This document shows positions 45,694-53,457 of a stretch of DNA of 64,000 bases, piece after piece. Positions within the stretch are counted from its first letter, which is position 1, and each line of letters opens with the position of its first letter. The position numbers were made by a program, and so were the translations under genes. The stretch is from CAVXXD01 sp963765625. Lineage in GTDB: Bacteria > Actinomycetota > Geothermincolia > Geothermincolales > Geothermincolaceae. The notes under the pieces were generated by a model. It saw only the letters and a program-made list of their open reading frames with translations, had not been told where the DNA came from and searched no databases. Where the stretch lies: NCBI GenBank assembly GCA_963765625.1, contig CAVXXD010000016.1, forward strand, positions 124,001 to 188,000, read 5' to 3'.

Positions 45694-47397
45694 GTGAAGA
45701 GAGTTGCTGCCTGTTTGTTGGTTCTGATGGTATCGGTGCTATCCATGGTGGTTGCCGTGGCCGCCAACGAAGACTGGACCGGCACCGTCATAGACGATGT
45801 CTACAATGTCCTGGACATCGAAGCCGTAGATGCCAGCACCGCCTGGGCGGTGGGCACCGTCAATTCGGGAGGGGTCATCCTCAAGACCACCGACGGCGGA
45901 TCCACCTGGGTCAGGCAGAAAACCGTTACCGGCACCTGGCCGATGCAAGCCCTTTCTTCGATCTCGGTGGTGGATGCCAATATCGCCTGGGCCTCCGGTT
46001 ACCGCATACTTCTCAAGACCACGGACGGCGGTGCCAACTGGGACACCGTCTACAGCTCGACCTCGACTTACGAGGGAGTGCCTGACATCTGCGCCGTCGA
46101 CGCCTACAATGCCTGGGCCATCCTCATCGACGCCACGCTCACCAGCCACATCTTTAAGACCTCAGACGGTGGGGCCACCTGGGTAAACGTCTACAACCGC
46201 CCGTATTCCAGCGGCCTCCTGGCGCGCATATCAGCTGTCGACAACACCACGGCCTGGGCGGTCGGAGGGACTGTCCTCGATGCCTTTTACAGCACCTATG
46301 CGACGGGAACGGGTTCCATCGTCAAGACCAGCGACATGGGAGCGACCTGGCAGGAGCAAGCACCGGCGGGAGCACCCATGTTCATGAACGTGGTGGCTAT
46401 CGATGCCTCCAATGCATGGGTGTCGGGCAGCGGGGTCATCATGAAAACCGTGGATGGCGGGGTTGCCTGGACTTCTTCTTATAACCAGGCGGGCACCCAG
46501 TTCTGGGGGATATCAAGCGGCGACGGTTCCGCTGTCTGGGCGGCGGGCCTGTATGGGGCCTCTCCGACATATGGCGGATGCGTCTTGAAGACGGTAGACC
46601 AGGGAAGCACCTGGCAGACCGTGTATGGCACCACTTCGAACTGGCTCTGCTGCGTAGAGGCAGCGGATGCCGCTAATGCCTGGTCGGGGAGCGCGAACAA
46701 CCTTCTTACAAACATCGTATACAGCAGCGGCGATTCGGTCATACTGCACACCGTGAAGGGGGGGGACGCCCGGCCGGAAATCACAGCGATCGCTCCGGCA
46801 TCTGGGAAAGCGGGCGGCACGGTGACAATAAGCGGGTGTGACTTCGGCGCGGCCCAGGGAGCCTCCAAAGTGTTCTTCGGGGGGGTCGAGGCGGCTTCCT
46901 ATGGTTCCTGGTCGGATGGGGCGGTGGAATTGACGGTACCGGACGGAGTATCCGGCAGATGTAAGGTCACGGTGGTCACCGCGGCGGGAACTTCCAATGC
47001 GATGGAATTCACGGTGGCGGCTCCCGTCAGCCTGACCTCCGTCGACCCCGTATCCGGCATACAGTTCACCATATCCGTGGAGGCGAAGCTGACGGGCAGC
47101 GGTTTTCAACCGGGTGCTTCCGTGCGCTTCGTCAAAGGTGGCATTGTTCTTGAAGGCTACAACGTCAACGTGGCCTCCGAGTACGAGATCACCTGCAACA
47201 TCGGGCTCTTTGGCGTGGAACCGGGAGATTACGACATAGTGGTCACAAACCAGGACGGGGGAACGGCGACCCTGGCCGGCGGATTTACCGTGACGGCCGC
47301 CTGCGGGTCGGGCGCCGGCACTGCCGCACTGGCTCTAGGCAGTATGCTTGGCCTGCTGACCCTGGGGCGTGGCCTTAAGCGCCGCCGCCGGCGATAA
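45694..47397 (+). CDS. Secreted BNR/Ycf48-like beta-propeller with two TIG domains and C-terminal sorting-like tail
   Basis: 567 residues from GTG 45694, which has AAGGG 8 bases away; TTG 45688 is less likely. The signal peptide is KRVAACLLVLMVSVLSMVVA. Repeats such as ILKTTDGGSTWVRQ, LLKTTDGGANWDTV, IFKTSDGGATWVNV and VLKTVDQGSTWQTV alternate with DASTAWAVG or DANIAWASG strands, the BNR/Ycf48-like propeller. Two IPT/TIG domains (APASGKAGGTVTISGCDFG; DPVSGIQFTISVEAKLTGSG) follow. The tail is CGSGAGTAALALGSMLG, a hydrophobic stretch and KRRRRR, the layout of C-terminal protein-sorting signals. Probably exported and retained at the envelope. Confidence 0.82.
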   Translation: MKRVAACLLVLMVSVLSMVVAVAANEDWTGTVIDDVYNVLDIEAVDASTAWAVGTVNSGGVILKTTDGGSTWVRQKTVTGTWPMQALSSISVVDANIAWASGYRILLKTTDGGANWDTVYSSTSTYEGVPDICAVDAYNAWAILIDATLTSHIFKTSDGGATWVNVYNRPYSSGLLARISAVDNTTAWAVGGTVLDAFYSTYATGTGSIVKTSDMGATWQEQAPAGAPMFMNVVAIDASNAWVSGSGVIMKTVDGGVAWTSSYNQAGTQFWGISSGDGSAVWAAGLYGASPTYGGCVLKTVDQGSTWQTVYGTTSNWLCCVEAADAANAWSGSANNLLTNIVYSSGDSVILHTVKGGDARPEITAIAPASGKAGGTVTISGCDFGAAQGASKVFFGGVEAASYGSWSDGAVELTVPDGVSGRCKVTVVTAAGTSNAMEFTVAAPVSLTSVDPVSGIQFTISVEAKLTGSGFQPGASVRFVKGGIVLEGYNVNVASEYEITCNIGLFGVEPGDYDIVVTNQDGGTATLAGGFTVTAACGSGAGTAALALGSMLGLLTLGRGLKRRRRR

Positions 47398-47420
47398 ACG
47401 GCGGCATATAAGCTCGGCAC

Positions 47421-47461
47421 ACCGGTTCGGACCCGCCAGGGTCCGGGCCGGTATTCTTTTT
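47421..47461 (+). terminator. Intrinsic terminator
   Basis: ACCGGTTCGGACCC (47421-47434), loop GCCA, GGGTCCGGGCCGGT (47439-47452), then ATTCTTTTT. A 14-bp stem with two G-U pairs, directly after the BNR/TIG gene. Confidence 0.85.
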
Positions 47462-47483
47462 CCGGGATATGCCGCCCAGCTCC

Positions 47484-48254
47484 TTACCCGATGCCGCCAT
47501 ACGATTCCAGCAAGGCCTTCATCCCGCTTTCGTGAGGAGCGGTCAGGCCAAAGGGGGTCGCGCCTTCTCGGTTCCGCCCGTTAACCGCTGCCCCTCTCTC
47601 GATGAGGAGTTCGGCCATTCCGGCGTAGCCGTGCCTGGCGGCGTAGTGCAGCGGGGTATTGGCGTTCCGGTCACGGGCATTCACGTCGGCGCCGTGGTCG
47701 AGGAGGAATGCCACCATCCCCGTCTGCCCCTTCTGGGTGGCGTAATGCAGCGGGGTGTGGTGCATTACGTCCTCGGTGTCGATACCGGCCCCTCTTTCGA
47801 GGAGCAGCGACGCCATCTCGGTGAAGCCTTCCCTGGCGGCGTAGTGCAGCGGGGTGATACCGAACACGTCCCTGGAGTTGACGTGAGCGCCCCGGTCGAG
47901 GAGGAGTGCCGCCATGCGGGTGTTGCAGTGCTTGGCCGACTCGTGCAGGGGTGCGTTGCCGTCCATGTCCCAGCCGTTGACGTCGGCGCCCCTGTCGATG
48001 AGCATCGCGGCGGTCTCGGCACAGCCTTCCCGCGCTGCATAATGGAGGGGCGTGACGCCGAGTGTGTCTTTGGCGTTGACGTCCGCGCCGCTGTCGATCA
48101 GCAATTCAGCGCCCTCGGTCCGTCCACCCATAGCTGCCGCATGCAGAGATGTTTCTCCCGACTTGTCCCGCTTGCTTACGTCGGCCCCTTTTTCGATGAG
48201 CTTCCGGATTTTGTCAGGGTTTCCTGATTCCGCGGCATGAAATAACCTGCTCAT
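47484..48254 (-). CDS. Ankyrin-repeat protein
   Basis: 256 residues from ATG 48254 (AGGTGCGGAGGA upstream). About seven ankyrin repeats of 33 residues fill the whole protein, for example TPLHYAAREGFTEMASLLLE and TPLHYATQKGQTGMVAFLLD with RGADVN(A/G) turns. No signal peptide. Ankyrin arrays bind other proteins, and the partner cannot be told. A second ankyrin gene lies at 60607-61089. Confidence 0.9.
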   Translation of the reverse strand: MSRLFHAAESGNPDKIRKLIEKGADVSKRDKSGETSLHAAAMGGRTEGAELLIDSGADVNAKDTLGVTPLHYAAREGCAETAAMLIDRGADVNGWDMDGNAPLHESAKHCNTRMAALLLDRGAHVNSRDVFGITPLHYAAREGFTEMASLLLERGAGIDTEDVMHHTPLHYATQKGQTGMVAFLLDHGADVNARDRNANTPLHYAARHGYAGMAELLIERGAAVNGRNREGATPFGLTAPHESGMKALLESYGGIG

Positions 48255-48323
48255 TTCCTCCGCACCTCCTTTGAAGACACGGCTTACACAGGCCCTCACT
48301 TTTCTATATGCCCAACCCGGGCA

Positions 48324-48827
48324 TCATTTAACCCACAGGCCGATGCCGGCCGCCTCCGCCTCTTGTTGTAATGATGCCAGATAATCCGAGAACGCGACGT
48401 CCGGGGGTAGGTGACAGCCTGAGCGTATCCTATCCGCACCAGCTCGGCGTTGACGAACAATCCGTCCACGTAGACGTAGCGCAGCAGTCTGCCGTACCGG
48501 TCACGCTCTCTTACGTCCCTGACCAGCCTGACCTCACGACCGGTGACCAGCGCCTGGTTGGCGCTCTTTGCTTCTTCACCGAAGGGCTGGTCCATCTCGG
48601 GGGTGTTGATGCCGATGTAGCGCACCTTCTCCTCCCGGCCGTCGGCGAGCCTGACCTTGATGGTGTCGCCGTCGGTGACGCTGACCACCATAGCCGCCTC
48701 TTCCGCCGGCCTTTCCGCCTGGTGGCCAACGTTCCGCGAATCGCTGCAGCCCGGGAAAGAAGCGCCGAGAATCACCGCGGCCAGAAGGGCTACGGATAAG
48801 GCAGAGGAACGCGGGCTTCTTATACAT
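48324..48827 (-). CDS. Thermonuclease (SNase-like) family protein, exported, two frameshifts
   Basis: The ATG at 48827 overlaps the stop of the DUF488 gene (ATGTATAA). It starts MYKKPAFL. A shift near 48800 enters ALSVALLAAVILGASFPGCS, a signal or lipoprotein-like segment. The nuclease core VVSVTDGDTIKVRLADGREE, VRYIGINTPEMDQPFGEEAK and RDRYGRLLRYVYVDGLFVN keeps the Arg-Glu-Arg catalytic set of staphylococcal nuclease. A second shift near 48408, in a CCCCC run, restores DYLASLQQEAEAAGIGLWVK and TGA at 48324. Predicted Ca2+-dependent nuclease outside the membrane. Confidence 0.82.
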
Positions 48828-49329
48828 CGAGGCCCATCTGCCCCTTCGCCAGGTCGTCCTGCGTCTCCAACCCGCCGTTCCCCCGGATGTGCAGCACGGT
48901 GAAACCCCTTTCCACCAGGCGGGGAGTGACCAGGTGGTAGCGGTGGCATTTGCGAGGGTCGTCTTCGGCGCACATGATGGCGGTGCGGCCGATGACGCGC
49001 CTCCAGCGTCACCATCTCCAGGGCGGCCCGGAAAGGTTCCGACGCCGCGATCAGGGCGAATGTGGCGTTGACGTCCTCGCCATTCAGGGCCGGGTCGGAC
49101 GGTTTCCCCCCGAGCCCGTCACCCATGTATAGGTAGAGCAGCCCGGTCCTTCCACCGCGGCCCGCAGGGCCGGTTGGTTGAAGTGGGGGGAGAAGCGGGA
49201 GTACGGGTTGGAACGGATATCCACCAGGGTCTCTATCTCGAAACCCTCCAGCAGCCCCAGAAAACGTTCCAGGTTGTGGTTGCTGTGCCCGATGGTGAAT
49301 ATCACGGGAACCGGTGGCTCATGACTCAT
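48820..49329 (-). CDS. DUF488 family protein, two frameshifts
   Basis: About 169 residues after joining frames: VIFTIGHSNHNLERFLGLLE, TLVDIRSNPYSRFSPHFNQ, (shift near 49140) LLYLYMGDGLGGKPSDPAL, FRAALEMVTLEA, (shift near 48990) RTAIMCAEDDPRKCHRYHLV, ending GQMGLDV. These are the DUF488 hallmarks: TIGHSN, D(I/V)RS.P.SR and CAE..P..CHR. The family is of uncertain function, with the Cys/His cluster suggesting metal or catalysis. Its TAA overlaps the nuclease ATG, so translation is coupled. Confidence 0.8.
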
Positions 49330-49414
49330 CTCAACCCTCCTGGAACCAATTGTATCGCAAGCTCGATGAAGGCCAAAAAGTCAATGCTGGAGAAAACATT
49401 CCACGGCAGGGAAA

Positions 49415-51911
49415 ATGTCTGGGAAGGTGAGGAGATGGAAGAAAAGAGAAATACGCGAAAGCGTCGCAAACAGTCTGCCGGCAAGGGTTGTACTGGCTCT
49501 CCTGGTGGCCTGGTCGGCCCTGGGCCTGGCCTTCGTTCCGACCCGCGCCCGCCATGGCCGGGAGCGCCGGTACCATCTCCGGCCGGGTGACCAGCGCGGC
49601 TCAACCCGGCGGAGTGGCCAACGTGCTGGCCTACTCCTACGACCTGGACCACTGCGTGGCCGACGTGGCCGTGACCGACGCCGGCGGGAACTACACCCTC
49701 ACCAACATGGAGACGGGCCGGTTCGTGGTGCGCTTCGAGACGCGGCGGGCCTCCCGCGCCTACCTGGACCAGTGGTCCGGTGAGGTGGATGTCATTGAGG
49801 GTCAGAACACCACCGGCGTCGACGCGGTGCTGCAGGCGGGGACGGACAACCGCATGCGCGCGGCGGTGATCATGGGCACCGGCGCGGGCTCGTACAGCTC
49901 CGCCGTCAAGGTCGGGAATTTCCTGGAGAGCAAAGGGCTGGAAGTGGAGTGGCTTCTTTCCGGCAGACTCCGCGGGATCGGAGCGGGCCGGCGTGGAATA
50001 CCGCGTGATGGAAGAAGGCCTGAGCGGCTGCAAGATCGTCTATTATACCGGGCACGGCATCTACTACGGCAGCCTGCCCGATTGCCGGGTGGGCGGCTTC
50101 TACGCCTTCGGGAACTTACATCGGCTACCCCGAACTCTCGCGGATCGACTTCGCGGAGAACCCGGTGGCGTTGTTCTCCAATGCCTGCTTCACCGCGGGC
50201 AATTACAGCAATCCCGACCCGGTGGCGTCCACTGATGAGCAGAAGAAGAATTATGTCGCCATGTACTCCAACGACTTCATGGGCTGGGAGCGCGGCAGCT
50301 ACTTCGACGCCGGCAGCTGGGGCATCGACTACTCCAGCCGCAACCTGGGCTTCGCCCTCTACTACGCCGACAACTACGGGGTGACCGGAGTGCTGGAGAA
50401 GCTGTTCAGTAGCCGCGATTACCGCCTGGACGAACTGATCGACGAGGCTTACGCCGAGGACCCTTACCGCTACAACGACGAGAGTGACCCCGGAAATCCC
50501 ATGGACGCCGACTACCGCATGCTGCTGCCCGCCGATCCCGGCAACGTCGCCCTGGTGGGCAACATGTCCCTGACCACCCGTGACATCATCCCTCTGGTGC
50601 CCGCGCCGGAAGTGCCGGCCGGCTACGGCCACGTCTTCTATTTCGCCGAGGGATATACCGGGGGCTTCTTCCGCGAATACCTGACCGTAGGCAACCCCAC
50701 CGGCAGCCAGGCCGACGTACAGGTGCTGTTCATGCTGAAAGAAGGGGACTGGCAGGCAGCCCAGGTGACGGTGCCGCCGGGCTCCCGCACCACGCTGGAC
50801 GTCAATTCCCTTGTCGGGCAGGAAAAGGAGGTCTCCATGCGGGTCTCCTCGGACCAGGCGGTCATCACCGAACGCCCCATGTACTTCAACAAGAACGGCA
50901 GCACCGGCGGCAGCACGGTTATGGGCGCCACCGCGCCCGCCGGCACATGGTATTTCGCTGAGGGATACACCGGCTACGGTTTCGAGGAATACGTATGCGT
51001 GCTCAATCCCGGGCCAGGCCCCCGCCGAGCTGACCTTCCGGTTCCAGACCCAGGAAGCCGGGGAGGTAGTGAAGACGGGCTTTTCCGTCCCGCCCCTCTC
51101 CCGGGCCACCTTCCTGGTCAACGACATCCTGGGCAGCGGATATCAGAACTCCCTCCAGCTGGAGGCCAGCCAGCCGGTGGTGGCGGAACGCCCCATGTAC
51201 TTCAGCTATCTGGGCAAGCGGAGCACTTACTGGTCAGGCGGCGACTGCGTGATGGGGGCCACTTCACTTTCGGACTCCTACTATTTCGCCGAGGGCTCCA
51301 CCCGGGACACCTTCGACGAGTGGCTGACCCTGCAGAACCCCAACGCCACCGCCATAACCGTGAACGCCGTATACCAGCTGGGGCCGGGACAGGGTAGCCC
51401 TATCACCAGGACATACCGGGTCGATCCGGGGCGGAGATTCACGGTGTTCGTTCCCGACGAGGTGGGCAGGGGAAAGGACGTCTCCATCCAGCTGACCTCC
51501 GGCTCCACCTTCCTGGCCGAGCGCCCCAGCTACTTCAACTATAACGAAGCATGGACGGGAGGCCACTGCGTGATCGGCTCTACCGCCACCGGGACTGACT
51601 GGTTCCTGGCGGAGGGGTACACCGGGGACGGCTTCGACGAGTGGCTGACCCTGCAGAACCCGGGAGAGACCGAGGCCGTGGTGGAGATCTACTACTATAC
51701 CCAGGAAGCGGGCGCGCTGGAGCCGCGCATAGAGAAGGTGCCGGCCCACGCCCGCGTCACCATCCGGGTGAACGACAATGCCGGCCCGGGTTACCAGCTA
51801 TCCACCCGCCTGCAGGTCAGGTCGGGCCCGGGCATCGTGGTGGAACGCCCCATGTATTTCCTCTACAACGGCACCTGGGACGGCGGCCACGACGTGGTAG
51901 GCCATCATTAA
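49415..51911 (+). CDS. Secreted caspase-like peptidase with carboxypeptidase-regulatory domain and A-B-C-D AEGYTG repeats, four frameshifts
   Basis: About 831 residues once joined. The signal segment RVVLALLVAWSALGLAFVP is followed (shift near 49550) by a CarboxypepD-regulatory-like beta domain (GTISGRVTSAAQPGGVANVL). After a shift near 49957 a caspase-like domain follows: KIVYYTGHGIYYG with the likely catalytic His and, after a shift near 50117, VALFSNACFTAGN with the likely catalytic Cys. Four repeats follow (AEGYTGGFFREYLTVGN, AEGYTGYGFEEYVCVLN, a shift near 51015, AEGSTRDTFDEWLTLQN, AEGYTGDGFDEWLTLQN), ending GGHDVVGHH. Predicted surface cysteine peptidase; substrate unknown. Its stop overlaps that of the convergent hydrolase. 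Confidence 0.75.
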
Positions 51912-53251
51912 GGGGTCAGCGACTCCAGGAACGCCCCAACCCTGGGGTAGAGCTCGGTGGGCGCGTTGAGCCCCGCCACCACGTCTAAGTGGGCGGTGCC
52001 GGGGATGCGGAAGCACCGGTCCAGGGGGTCGCGCGTTTTCTCATTGTAGACCTCGATGACGTTCTCGGGGATGGTGATGTCACTGGTGTCGTCGACGATG
52101 AACAACGAAGGCAGGCTTATCTTGTCGAAGTTGTCGGAGTAATAGTAGTAACCATCTCCCTCATAGGGCGTGGGCGGGCACCACCTCCACCAGTTGAAAG
52201 TGCCGTTGCGGTAGTCCTCGCGCATCTTGTGGTTGTAGCAGGCGTCGACGAACTGCAGCATGGCCCGCGAACTGAAGCCGTCCGCCGCGTACTGGAAGAC
52301 ATAGGCGGTGAGGTTCCCGTCCAGGTTGTCGGGGTTGAGGCTGAGCATGGCCTGGAAGGGGAAAGTATAATCCGGGAAGCCGAGCTGGCCCCAGATGCTC
52401 CAGAAAAGTCGATCAAGGGCGCCGACAGGTTCCGCAACGGCCCCGCCCAGGCTGGAGGTGAGTGGCCGCAAGTCTAAGTAGTAGGGGATATAGAAGATGG
52501 TCCAGAGCAGTGCCCCCATCAGCCAGGAGACGTTCCCGCAGGGCCAGGAGGGGCCGTCGAGGGAGATGAACCCCTTCAAGGCCTGAACGCCCTCGCCGTT
52601 GTTCCTTTCCGCCTTCAAAGCCGGGTCTGAGATCACCCGGGAATCGGGGTTAGCCATGTCCTCGAAACGGCATCCTTCCAGGTAGATGGAGGCCATGACC
52701 GCTCCCATGCTGTGGCCGGCCCAGACCGGCTTGCGGCCGGTGACTTCCCTGACCAGGGTGATGATAGCGGGCATGTCGTAGATGCCGTACTCGTCGATGG
52801 CGTTGGTGCCCGTTCCGCCGCTCCGGTAGGGGTCGCGCCCCTGGCAGCGATAGTTGGCGATCCAGGGATCGTAACCCTGCGACCAGAGGTAATAGGCCAT
52901 GTTGTAGTATTTCATAGGGTCTTCCTGGAGCCTGACGTCACCCACGGCCCAGTCGGCCAGTTCGGCCGGGAGGGTCTCGTCGTAAGTGACTCCTTCCGGG
53001 GTGTGGATGTCGAAGAAGTCGGAATTGCAGGCGAACCCGGCCATCAGGATGACCGGCTGGCCGCCATTCCGCATGGGGCTGTCCGCGTCGGGGTGGTAGC
53101 GCCGGACGGCCAGGTCGACGCCGTCCACGGTGCGGGCGATGTATTTCTCCTGCGGCGCGGACCCCTCCGCCAGGACGGACGGGCACATCAGGCCGAACAG
53201 CAACAGCAACACCAGCACGACGCAAAAGCCCGGAAATACCCTGCCCTTCAT
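51908..53251 (-). CDS. Secreted alpha/beta hydrolase (lipase-like)
   Basis: 447 residues from ATG 53251 (GGGAGG 5 bases upstream; GTG 53257 is an alternative). Signal peptide FPGFCVVLVLLLLFGLMCPSVLA. The core has PVILMAGFACNSDFF, WIANYRCQGRDPYRSGG and the nucleophile elbow VWAGHSMGAVMASIYL; the acid is in IVDDTSDITIP and the His in IPGTAHLDVVAG. It resembles extracellular esterases and lipases of the alpha/beta fold. Convergent with, and overlapping by four bases, the caspase-like gene. Confidence 0.85.
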   Translation of the reverse strand: MKGRVFPGFCVVLVLLLLFGLMCPSVLAEGSAPQEKYIARTVDGVDLAVRRYHPDADSPMRNGGQPVILMAGFACNSDFFDIHTPEGVTYDETLPAELADWAVGDVRLQEDPMKYYNMAYYLWSQGYDPWIANYRCQGRDPYRSGGTGTNAIDEYGIYDMPAIITLVREVTGRKPVWAGHSMGAVMASIYLEGCRFEDMANPDSRVISDPALKAERNNGEGVQALKGFISLDGPSWPCGNVSWLMGALLWTIFYIPYYLDLRPLTSSLGGAVAEPVGALDRLFWSIWGQLGFPDYTFPFQAMLSLNPDNLDGNLTAYVFQYAADGFSSRAMLQFVDACYNHKMREDYRNGTFNWWRWCPPTPYEGDGYYYYSDNFDKISLPSLFIVDDTSDITIPENVIEVYNEKTRDPLDRCFRIPGTAHLDVVAGLNAPTELYPRVGAFLESLTP

Positions 53252-53457
53252 GGCCACCTCCCTTTACTGGACAACTCCACCCTTGCCCTGACGTGTCGAA
53301 GCACTGTCGGAAAAAGCAGTAACGTTGAAAGGGGAATTCGTCAGCCGGAAACAGCCCTATGAGTTCTTGTTAAGTGATTCTCGCGGGAACGGTGAAAGAC
53401 CTTCTTTATCGCTTTATAACCAGAACCCGGCAAGTTAAACCATGAGCTGCTTTGGAA

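Noticed and set aside
47469..48227. Plus-strand 252-codon frame
   Set aside because: Antisense to the ankyrin gene; its apparent repeats are the mirror of ankyrin repeats.
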